The notes below the pieces were generated by a model. It saw only the letters and a program-made list of their open reading frames with translations, searched no databases and was not told the origin of the DNA. A DNA stretch of 5,071 nucleotides, taken from Anaerohalosphaeraceae bacterium (GTDB lineage Bacteria; Planctomycetota; Phycisphaerae; Sedimentisphaerales; Anaerohalosphaeraceae). The DNA lies in contig DAOVIC010000125.1 of NCBI GenBank assembly GCA_030671565.1, positions 1 through 5,071 of the forward strand. The letters are read 5' to 3'. The translations under genes were made by a program, and so were the position numbers. Positions 1-5,068 of the stretch are shown here, in pieces (the stretch's first letter is position 1; each line of letters opens with the position of its first letter).

Positions 1-65
1 AAGTGGCCGATTCCGGTTTGTATGGTGCCACGCAAACTCTTACAGTTTCCTGGGTAGGACCATGA
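1..65 (+). CDS. C-terminal end of an upstream gene, partial (unrecognised)
   Basis: The frame that reads GTG at base 3 is open from the window edge and ends at TGA 63-65. The 20 visible residues read VADSGLYGATQTLTVSWVGP. The stop overlaps the next gene as ATGA (or TGATG if the second ATG is used), an arrangement typical of translationally coupled genes in one operon, and this overlap is the main reason for calling it. The tail ends in alternating polar and hydrophobic residues, as in a beta strand, and 'ADSGLYGATQTLTV' resembles the last strands of an Ig-like or other beta-sandwich domain. That resemblance is too short to name a family. The other forward frames here either stop earlier (TAG at 55-57) or lack an ATG, GTG or TTG start, so they compete poorly. 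Confidence 0.45.
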   Translation, partial: VADSGLYGATQTLTVSWVGP

Positions 66-724
66 TGAATATTGATCTTAACGAAATACTTTTGCAGGAA
101 GAAGAACAGGCATTGCGTATCGAAGAATCGATCCTTGAGATACGAAAGGACCTCGTTGCTCGCGAGGCTGGTGCGGTATTCGATAAAATCGAAAATGGAA
201 GTACGGTCTCCAAGCTTGAGAATATACTTGAAGACAGCGAATTTCTTTTGGGTGTGATAAATGAAGAGGCGACGAGTAAACGTGTGTGGCAAATCATCTT
301 TGCTTGCCTGGCGATGGTTTTAGTGGCAGGCTGCTTTGTTTGTTACAATTTTTATGTCAGCAGTGAAAATCAGATGGTCAGACTTGGGGAGGCAAAGGCT
401 GATGTTCAGACGGCCGGCAGCGAGCTTTTGCAGTCGGAGGAAAAAGTTAAAGCCCTTGAAACTGAACTGGTTGTTTCGAAGGGGGAACTTGAGCGTGTTA
501 CAAGAGAACTGGCTGTTTCAAAGGGGGAGCTTGAGCGTGTTACAGAAGAATTGGCAGGTTCGCGAAGTGAGGTGAAGGCTTTTATGAGGGAGCTTGCGGA
601 ATCAAACGCGAAGGCAGATAACCTTGAAAATCAACTTGCGAATACATCGGGACGCCTTAAGGATCTCCAGGACCGTAACGAGCAGGTGGTCAGGAAGATG
701 AAAGAACGGCTTGGGCAGTTGTAA
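62..724 (+). CDS. Single-pass membrane protein with C-terminal coiled coil
   Basis: This gene encodes 220 residues of a family I do not recognise. Residues 1-72 are charged, mostly helical and without a signal peptide. Residues about 75-98 (VWQIIFACLAMVLVAG onward) form one clear transmembrane helix preceded by Lys-Arg, which by the positive-inside rule places the N-terminus in the cytoplasm and the C-terminus outside. Residues 104-219 are a continuous Glu/Lys/Leu-rich coiled coil. It contains 14-residue (two-heptad) repeats, clearest as VVSKGELERVTREL (137-150) and AVSKGELERVTEEL (151-164), with weaker copies at 123-136, 165-178 and 179-192. A role as a periplasmic spacer, scaffold or oligomerising protein is inference. 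The start is ATGATG: the ATG at 62 gives a 4-base ATGA overlap with the upstream stop, while the ATG at 65 sits 5 bases after AGGA (56-59) and has the better spacing. The frame is also open upstream of 62 but has no usual start there. Codon use resembles the neighbours. Confidence 0.8.
   Translation: MMNIDLNEILLQEEEQALRIEESILEIRKDLVAREAGAVFDKIENGSTVSKLENILEDSEFLLGVINEEATSKRVWQIIFACLAMVLVAGCFVCYNFYVSSENQMVRLGEAKADVQTAGSELLQSEEKVKALETELVVSKGELERVTRELAVSKGELERVTEELAGSRSEVKAFMRELAESNAKADNLENQLANTSGRLKDLQDRNEQVVRKMKERLGQL
470..553 (+). repeat. Tandem 42-bp duplication inside the coiled-coil gene
   Basis: Two adjacent in-frame 42-bp units, 470-511 and 512-553, match at 36 of 42 positions by my alignment. 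Each encodes one 14-residue double heptad with the SKGELERVT core. Two of the six differences lie in one codon (AGA to GAA, Arg to Glu), and most of the others are silent. The coiled coil has probably lengthened by whole double-heptad duplication, which keeps both the reading frame and the heptad register. Flanking 42-bp segments encode more diverged versions. Confidence 0.85.
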
Positions 725-821
725 ACTTTTGTTCAAACGGCAAGAGTACCGGCTTTGGGGGTCTTGTGGGTGGAAAAACGGGGGTTTTTGGCGATTTTTA
801 GGGATCGGGCGGAGTTTCCTT

Positions 822-850
822 TTGATTTTAAAGCCTAAACGTGGTGTAAT
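822..850 (+). promoter_or_regulatory. Putative sigma-70-type promoter, extended -10
   Basis: TTGATT (822-827) and TGTAAT (845-850) are separated by exactly 17 bases. The -10 matches TATAAT at five of six positions and is preceded by TGG (842-844), giving an extended -10 TGnTGTAAT. The -35 matches TTGACA at its first four bases. A start near base 857 would leave a leader of about 70 bases before the ATG at 928. The placement fits a promoter for the DUF4954-SIS pair. The call rests on motif matches alone, and the host's promoter consensus is unknown. Confidence 0.35.
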
Positions 851-915
851 TTACGCTTCGTGTTTTTGGTGTTGATAAGATCTTGTATCTTAAGGGTGTA
901 GAGTCGATAAATTCC

Positions 916-920
916 AGGGA
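916..920 (+). promoter_or_regulatory. Ribosome binding site deciding the DUF4954 start
   Basis: AGGGA ends 7 bases before the ATG at 928. The same frame can be opened further upstream by a TTG at 883, but that codon has no purine-rich site at a proper distance. The 15 extra residues it would add (YLKGVESINSRDNV) do not look like part of the fold. The ATG at 928 is therefore preferred. Confidence 0.75.
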
Positions 921-927
921 TAACGTA

Positions 928-3132
928 ATGGACAAAGTATCAATTCATCCGAAGTCAAGCATTGGATATGATTTCATTTCCGCTGAGTACATTCCTGACG
1001 GTGAAAACGAATATCATCTGCGTAACAGCCAGCTGGTTGAGCCTTTGGACAAGTGGAGGCATTTGCACGCACATGAGGTGGAGCATCTTGTAAAAAACGG
1101 CAACACTTCTGAAAACTGGGATGATGTGCTCGTCACCGATCAATTTGATCCGGAGCAGATAAAGGGCTCAGAGTTTTTCGGGCTTGTCCGTATCGGCAGT
1201 GTTCGGGATGTTGTTCTGGAACACCATGATCTCCAGGTACCGGCCGGTATTACCAACAGCCGGATAGTCGCATGCGATATTGGCGATGATGTTGCGATCC
1301 ATAATGTGCGATACCTGGCTCACTATATAATCGGCAAATGCTGCATTCTGATCAACATAGATGAAATGCACACGACCAACCACGCAAAATTCGGCAATGG
1401 GATCATCAAAGACGGAGAGGACGAAAACGTACGTGTCTGGCTGGACCTGATGAATGAGACGGGCTGCAGATGTGTGATGCCGTTCGATGGGATGATACCT
1501 GCCGATGCCTATATCTGGGCAAAATACCGGGATGATACGCTTCTGCAGAAGCAGCTGAAAGAGATAACGCAAAACAGATTTGACAACCGGCGGGGTTTTT
1601 ACGGAACGATCGGCGACCAGTGTGTAATTAAGAACTCACGTACGATAAAAGATGTAAAAGTCGGCTCATACTGCTACATCAAAGGAGCCAATAAACTTAA
1701 AAACCTGACCCTTAATTCCAGCCAGGCGGAACCGACCCAGATAGGCGAAGGCGTCGAGATGGTCAATGGTATCGTTGGTTTCGGATGCCATATTTTCTAC
1801 GGGTCCAAAGCGGTTCGATTTATCATGGGAAATAATTCGAATCTGAAGTACGGTGCTCGCCTGCTCAATTCCTTTATGGGCGACAATTCCACGGTTTCCT
1901 GCTGTGAGATGTTGAATAACCTGATATTTCCCGCCCATGAGCAGCATCACAACAATTCTTTTTTAATTGCAAGCCTCGTAATGGGCCAGAGCAATCTGGC
2001 TGCCGGCGCTACGATAGGTTCCAATCACAACAGCAGGGCCAACGACAATGAGATTCAGGCTGGCCGGGGGTTTTGGCCGGGACTTTGTACCAGCGTAAAG
2101 CATTCGTGCAGATTTGCATCGTTCACTTTGCTTTCCAAGGCAGCCTACCCTGCCGAGATGGATATCCCGCTTCCGTTTGCGCTGCTCAACGACAACACCT
2201 CAAAGGATCAACTCGAAGTGTTGCCGGCCTTCTGGTGGTTACATAATATGTATGCGTTGGCGAGGAATACATGGAAGTTCAATACGCGCGACAAGCGTGT
2301 AGATAAGATTCAGAACATCGAGTTTGACTCGCTCGCTCCCGATACGATCGAAGAGATTTTTAATGCGCGTTATCTGTTGGAGCTATGGACGGGCAAAGCG
2401 GCCTTACTGAAAAAAGGAGATTCTCTCGAAAATGCCGACGAGTCTCAACTGGCCGAATTGGGCAGACAACTTTTATCGCGATCGGAAGACGAAGTCGCCG
2501 ACCTTGAGGTCCTGGGCGAGAATATGGAAAAGTCGAAGCGAAAGACCGTGGTAATAGGTGTCTTTAAAGCTTATCATGCCTATGGACAGATGCTGCATTA
2601 CTATTCCGTAAAAAATCTGACCGAATATATGAAGGCAAACGGCACAGCGGCATTTGCATCGATGGCAAAGGACCTTGCCGGCAAACGCCAGCGGAATTGG
2701 AATAACATCGGAGGGCAGCTGATACCTGCCGCATCCGTCGATACGATCCGTTCGGACATAGGATCGGGTAAGCTGGGTTCGTGGGAAGATATCCATCGGC
2801 GGTACGATGAATTGTGGGATGGCTATGCGGTCGAAAAACAGCGGCATGCCTTTGCAACGCTCTGCGATATACTTGACAAAAACACCATTACCAGCGACGA
2901 TTGGCTCGCTGTATTGGACAAGGCCGTTGAGATACAGCAACTCGTTTGCGATCAGGTGTATCTTACACGGAAAAAAGACTTCGATAACCCCTATCGGCAG
3001 GCCACATACAGAAATATCGAAGAAATGACAGCGGCCATCGGAACGATAGAGGACAATTCTTTTGTGAAACAAATAAGAAACGAAACAGAGGCCTTTAAGA
3101 AAATGGCCGAAGAGATCAAAAAAAGAAATTAA
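928..3132 (+). CDS. DUF4954-like left-handed beta-helix protein
   Basis: The 734-residue protein resembles the uncharacterised DUF4954 family, recognised from its overall pattern and not from a search. Two stretches have the short-period Ile/Val/Gly/Asn pattern of left-handed beta-helices (hexapeptide repeats), the fold of the GlmU acetyltransferase domain and related sugar-nucleotide enzymes. These are about residues 80-147 (GLVRIGSVRDVVLE, IVACDIGDDVAIHNV) and 225-405 (TQIGEGVEMVNGIVGFGCHI, LIASLVMGQSNLAAGATIGS). A non-repetitive segment at about 150-222 (NHAKFGNG, MPFDGMIPAD) interrupts the helix. The second stretch ends in a conserved-looking HNSRANDNEIQAGRGFWPG loop. Residues 406-734 are mostly helical and charged, a separate domain. 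No signal peptide or membrane helix is seen, so it is probably cytosolic. Binding or modification of a sugar, sugar phosphate or nucleotide sugar is inferred from the fold. The 40-base gap to the SIS gene suggests a shared transcript and pathway. Confidence 0.8.
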   Translation: MDKVSIHPKSSIGYDFISAEYIPDGENEYHLRNSQLVEPLDKWRHLHAHEVEHLVKNGNTSENWDDVLVTDQFDPEQIKGSEFFGLVRIGSVRDVVLEHHDLQVPAGITNSRIVACDIGDDVAIHNVRYLAHYIIGKCCILINIDEMHTTNHAKFGNGIIKDGEDENVRVWLDLMNETGCRCVMPFDGMIPADAYIWAKYRDDTLLQKQLKEITQNRFDNRRGFYGTIGDQCVIKNSRTIKDVKVGSYCYIKGANKLKNLTLNSSQAEPTQIGEGVEMVNGIVGFGCHIFYGSKAVRFIMGNNSNLKYGARLLNSFMGDNSTVSCCEMLNNLIFPAHEQHHNNSFLIASLVMGQSNLAAGATIGSNHNSRANDNEIQAGRGFWPGLCTSVKHSCRFASFTLLSKAAYPAEMDIPLPFALLNDNTSKDQLEVLPAFWWLHNMYALARNTWKFNTRDKRVDKIQNIEFDSLAPDTIEEIFNARYLLELWTGKAALLKKGDSLENADESQLAELGRQLLSRSEDEVADLEVLGENMEKSKRKTVVIGVFKAYHAYGQMLHYYSVKNLTEYMKANGTAAFASMAKDLAGKRQRNWNNIGGQLIPAASVDTIRSDIGSGKLGSWEDIHRRYDELWDGYAVEKQRHAFATLCDILDKNTITSDDWLAVLDKAVEIQQLVCDQVYLTRKKDFDNPYRQATYRNIEEMTAAIGTIEDNSFVKQIRNETEAFKKMAEEIKKRN

Positions 3133-3160
3133 CCGTAAATATGTTTAAGCAGATGTTCAA

Positions 3161-3165
3161 AGGAG
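3161..3165 (+). promoter_or_regulatory. Ribosome binding site of the SIS gene
   Basis: AGGAG, within AAAGGAGA, lies 7 bases before the ATG at 3173. This near-consensus site fixes the start. It lies in the 40-base gap after the DUF4954 stop, where I see no terminator or promoter, so the two genes are probably co-transcribed. Confidence 0.85.
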
Positions 3166-3172
3166 ACTGTAG

Positions 3173-4189
3173 ATGAATCTTACTGATGTTGGGTATTCCA
3201 AATATGCACTTGTCCGGGAAATGATGGACACTATCGATACGGTCAAAGGTTTTGATCCGGGCCAGACAAAACAGGTTGCAGAAGAGATCAAGGCGGCAGG
3301 GCGGCTCTTGATGACAGGCGAGGGATCAAGCAGAATATTCCCCGCAAAGAACGCCATCAGAAAGATTTTAAGCTGGGGTATGGACCTTAATATTTTTACG
3401 GACGGTTCACGTCAATCCGCCGAGTACGACCTGTTAAATTTTGCGGTTTTCTGCGCGTCGAACTCCGGACGCACAAAGGAGATCGTACTTCTTGCCAAAA
3501 AACTTGCCGCCCAGGGTAACGATCGTTGTTACGCGTTAACCGCCAACGAGGGAACGCTGCTGGAAGATGTTTGCAAAAAGGCATATATCCTGAAATGCGG
3601 TTGGGAGCAAGCCGTCGCCGCTACAAAAAGCGTTGTCGAGCAGGCCCTGTTTTATGAATCGATCCTCTGGCATATTGCCGGCAAGGACAATTCGGCATCG
3701 CTTGCAGAACTGCCCGCGAAACTCGAAGAAGCCCTGACGGTGGCGATCGATCCGGATATCATCAAGACTGCCGCCAAGGCCGGTACGATCTATTTTGCCG
3801 GATACAACGATGGTGTCGCAGAAGAGCTTACACTCAAGACGAACGAGATCACCAGAAAGAAATCCGATTTCCTGGAAGGCACCTATGCCGTCCACGGGAT
3901 TGAAGAGGTAATGAATAAGGACGACATCGTCTTTGTTGTCGATCCGATTGACGAGGAGATCGAAAAGTTCCAGGAAGTTCTCGTCCAGGGTGTCGGCCTT
4001 ACGGTCGTTGCGATAGCTGACCGTGACACACCGTTTCCGACGATACGTGTTCCACAGGCAGGTGACCTGAATCAATATGTCTATCTTTGTGCCGGTTGGA
4101 ATGTGTTGGTGGAGATCGGAATTGCCTTGGGAATAAATCTTGATAAGCCCGAACGAGCCCGAAAAGTGGGCAATGAATTTATCGAGTAG
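3173..4189 (+). CDS. Double-SIS sugar-phosphate isomerase/deglycase-like protein
   Basis: The 338-residue cytosolic protein has two SIS (sugar isomerase) domains, about 35-165 and 200-320. The first has the phosphate-binding loops GEGSS (49-53) and SNSGRT (96-101), plus EQAVAATK (145-152), matching the E-x-x-VASTK motif of GlmS. Counting from motifs, Lys222, Glu225, His241 and Lys331 fall where E. coli GlmS has Lys485, Glu488, His504 and Lys603: Glu to His is 16 residues in both, and the C-terminal Lys is five after a Pro in both. All four chemistry residues of the isomerase half are thus kept, while GlmS Gln348 is Asn97 and Ser401 is Ala150. There is no glutaminase domain, so it cannot take ammonia from glutamine as GlmS does. 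The size and the Glu/His pair also fit the FrlB/FraB deglycases and AgaS or NagB-II deaminases. The exact substrate is unknown. It follows the DUF4954 gene and is closed by the terminator at 4257-4296. Confidence 0.85.
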   Translation: MNLTDVGYSKYALVREMMDTIDTVKGFDPGQTKQVAEEIKAAGRLLMTGEGSSRIFPAKNAIRKILSWGMDLNIFTDGSRQSAEYDLLNFAVFCASNSGRTKEIVLLAKKLAAQGNDRCYALTANEGTLLEDVCKKAYILKCGWEQAVAATKSVVEQALFYESILWHIAGKDNSASLAELPAKLEEALTVAIDPDIIKTAAKAGTIYFAGYNDGVAEELTLKTNEITRKKSDFLEGTYAVHGIEEVMNKDDIVFVVDPIDEEIEKFQEVLVQGVGLTVVAIADRDTPFPTIRVPQAGDLNQYVYLCAGWNVLVEIGIALGINLDKPERARKVGNEFIE

Positions 4190-4256
4190 TACGGATAGTC
4201 AGCAAAACCGTTTAAGTTTCAGATGACATATTTGAGTTAGCGCGAATATGTTTATG

Positions 4257-4296
4257 ACAGGCTCCAAATAAAACTATGTTTGGAGCCTGTTTTTTT
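4257..4296 (+). terminator. Strong intrinsic terminator of the DUF4954-SIS operon
   Basis: The left arm ACAGGCTCCAAA (4257-4268) and right arm TTTGGAGCCTGT (4279-4290) are perfectly complementary over 12 bp around a 10-base loop. T residues continue to 4296, giving a run of seven Ts counting the last base of the stem. It starts 68 bases after the SIS stop codon. The opposite strand lacks an equally clean run of Ts after the stem, so it mainly serves the plus strand. Confidence 0.93.
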
Positions 4297-4308
4297 GGGT
4301 ATAATACG

Positions 4309-4331
4309 AATTCCAGTTAATTCAAGCCGAT
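4309..4331 (+). repeat. Left inverted-repeat arm, copy 1
   Basis: This 23-base arm (AATTCCAGTTAATTC, then AAGCCGAT) is the reverse complement of 4487-4509 at 22 of 23 positions. It lies just after a TATAAT (4300-4305). The nearly palindromic core GAATTCCAGTTAATTC could also fold on itself. Confidence 0.85.
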
Positions 4332-4344
4332 TCTATCCATGGAA

Positions 4345-4428
4345 ACAGGCACAAACTTAAAACAGGCAAAACTTGAAATAGGCATAAACTTGAAATAGGC
4401 ATAAACTTGAAACAGGCACAAACTTGAA
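4345..4428 (+). repeat. 17-bp tandem repeats, five units, copy 1
   Basis: Five head-to-tail units with consensus ACAGGCACAAACTTGAA lie at 4345-4361, 4362-4377 (16 bp, one base lost), 4378-4394, 4395-4411 and 4412-4428. The third and fourth are identical variants with ATAGGCATAAAC, suggesting a recent unit duplication. There are no spacers between units, so this is not a CRISPR array. Confidence 0.92.
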
Positions 4429-4468
4429 ATCTCTGGTCTCATCATAAATCCTTTCAAAAATAAAATCC

Positions 4469-4516
4469 ATAATAAGCACATCAACTATCGGCTCGAATTA
4501 ACTGGAATTGTTATAA
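4469..4516 (+). repeat. 48-bp right module R1a
   Basis: This is the first of four 48-bp modules running from ATAATAAGCACATCAAC to TTATAA. Its core 4487-4509 is the reverse complement of the left arm at 4309-4331 (22 of 23). Together they bound a roughly 210-bp segment that contains the tandem repeats. It is followed by CTTACATTTTAACC, the start of the middle block. Confidence 0.88.
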
Positions 4517-4602
4517 CTTACATTTTAACCGTTACCCATAATCGCAAGCTGCCTGCAAATGCTTTCTTTACCGCAGGCGAACAGTTTTTCAGCACCCCCT
4601 CT

Positions 4603-4650
4603 ATAATAAGCACATCAACTATCGGCTCGAATTAACTGAAATCGTTATAA
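4603..4650 (+). repeat. 48-bp right module R1b
   Basis: This is the second right module of copy 1, 134 bases after R1a. It is near-identical but has GAAATC where the others have GGAATT. It is preceded by CCCCCTC, and its first bases form a perfect TATAAT (4602-4607). GC-richer unrelated sequence starts directly after its final TTATAA. Confidence 0.87.
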
Positions 4651-4771
4651 GGCGGCTTTTGTCTGACGCCGACCGGGACCAAAAAGATTTGCTTGTCCGC
4701 CAAAATAAATTTTAGAGGTTCCCTCAAGCAAAAGCCTGATCGCCCCCGCCGGAACAAAACCTCAACAAGTA
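4651..4771. repeat. GC-richer island with inverted repeat between the two copies
   Basis: This 121-base segment separates the two array copies and differs from them in composition. GGCTTTTG (4654-4661) and CAAAAGCC (4729-4736) are perfect 8-bp arms, with partial matching inside them (TCTGA against TCAAG). GGCGG (4651-4655) can also pair with CCGCC (4697-4701). Both strands are open over much of it: on the plus strand it reads GGFCLTPTGTKKICLSAKI, with no ATG and no ribosome binding site. It may be a second small repeat, a gene remnant or original sequence left between two insertions. Confidence 0.5.
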
Positions 4772-4775
4772 TACG

Positions 4776-4798
4776 AATTCTAGTTAATTAGAGCCGAT
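4776..4798 (+). repeat. Left inverted-repeat arm, copy 2
   Basis: This arm corresponds to 4309-4331 and is the reverse complement of 4904-4926 at 21 of 23 positions. It has CTAG where copy 1 has CCAG. The downstream context GCCGATTCTGTCCATGGAA also matches copy 1 with one difference. Confidence 0.85.
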
Positions 4799-4811
4799 TC
4801 TGTCCATGGAA

Positions 4812-4845
4812 ACAGGCACAAACTTGAAACAGGCACAAACTTGAA
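4812..4845 (+). repeat. 17-bp tandem repeats, two units, copy 2
   Basis: Two identical consensus units ACAGGCACAAACTTGAA lie at 4812-4828 and 4829-4845, flanked by the same sequences as the five-unit run in copy 1. The three missing units (16+17+17 = 50 bp) account exactly for the shorter distance between left arm and right module in this copy (114 against 164 bases). Confidence 0.92.
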
Positions 4846-4885
4846 ATCTCTGGTCTCATCATGAATCCTTTCAAAAATAAAATCC

Positions 4886-4933
4886 ATAATAAGCACATCA
4901 ACCATCGGCTCGAATTAACTGGAATTGTTATAA
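4886..4933 (+). repeat. 48-bp right module R2a
   Basis: This is the first right module of copy 2. It matches R1a except for a C in CAACCATCGG where copy 1 has CAACTATCGG. Its core 4904-4926 pairs with the left arm 4776-4798. It is followed by CTTACAATTTAACC, the middle block of copy 2. Confidence 0.88.
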
Positions 4934-5020
4934 CTTACAATTTAACCATTACCCATAATCGCAAGCTGCCGGCAAATGCTTTTTTTTACTGCAGGCGAAC
5001 AGTATTTCAGAACCCCCTCT

Positions 5021-5068
5021 ATAATAAGCACATCAACCATCGGCTCGAATTAACTGGAATTATTATAA
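5021..5068 (+). repeat. 48-bp right module R2b, near window end
   Basis: This is the second right module of copy 2, 135 bases after R2a, with the same CAACCATCGG variant. It ends TTATTATAA and is followed by CTT, the same bases that follow R1a and R2a at the start of the middle block. A further middle-block unit may therefore follow beyond the window. Confidence 0.86.

Larger units (their letters stand above)
725..927. other. Intergenic gap between coiled-coil gene and DUF4954 gene
   Basis: This 203-base stretch has no credible gene. Its first half is G-rich with runs of G, A and T (for example AAAAACGGGGGTTTTT near 773-788). A 6-bp A/T arm pair with a 4-base G loop can be drawn there, but it is too weak to call a terminator. 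The second half carries the putative promoter at 822-850 and the ribosome binding site at 916-920. The promoter and gap suggest that the coiled-coil gene and the DUF4954 gene belong to different transcription units. Confidence 0.6.

Noticed and set aside
773..788. Terminator after the coiled-coil gene
   Set aside because: Only a 6-bp A/T stem with a G loop, not followed by a clean T run; too weak to call.
883..927. TTG start for the DUF4954-like protein, 15 residues upstream
   Set aside because: No ribosome binding site at a suitable distance, whereas the ATG at 928 has AGGGA 7 bases upstream.
2473..3072. 199-residue antisense open frame inside the DUF4954 gene
   Set aside because: Cys/Arg/Ile-rich composition typical of shadow frames, with no domain pattern, and fully inside a well-supported gene.
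928..3132. Naming the beta-helix protein GlmU
   Set aside because: No N-terminal nucleotidyltransferase signature is visible, and the domain order and length differ; only the fold class is similar.
3536..4075. 179-residue antisense open frame inside the SIS gene
   Set aside because: It lies opposite conserved SIS motifs and shows no domain of its own.
4549..4582. Stem-loop GCCTGC...GCAGGC in the middle block as a terminator
   Set aside because: Only 6 bp with a 16-base loop, no T run after the stem, and the copy 2 equivalent (GCCGGC) breaks the pairing without a compensating change.
4345..4845. CRISPR array
   Set aside because: The 17-bp units are directly adjacent without spacers, and the longer modules are not regularly spaced by unique sequence.
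4469..5068. Integron attC sites or a cassette array
   Set aside because: The right modules end in GTTATAA, which does not fit GTTRRRY, there is no matching RYYYAAC box, and the intervening segments carry no cassette genes.
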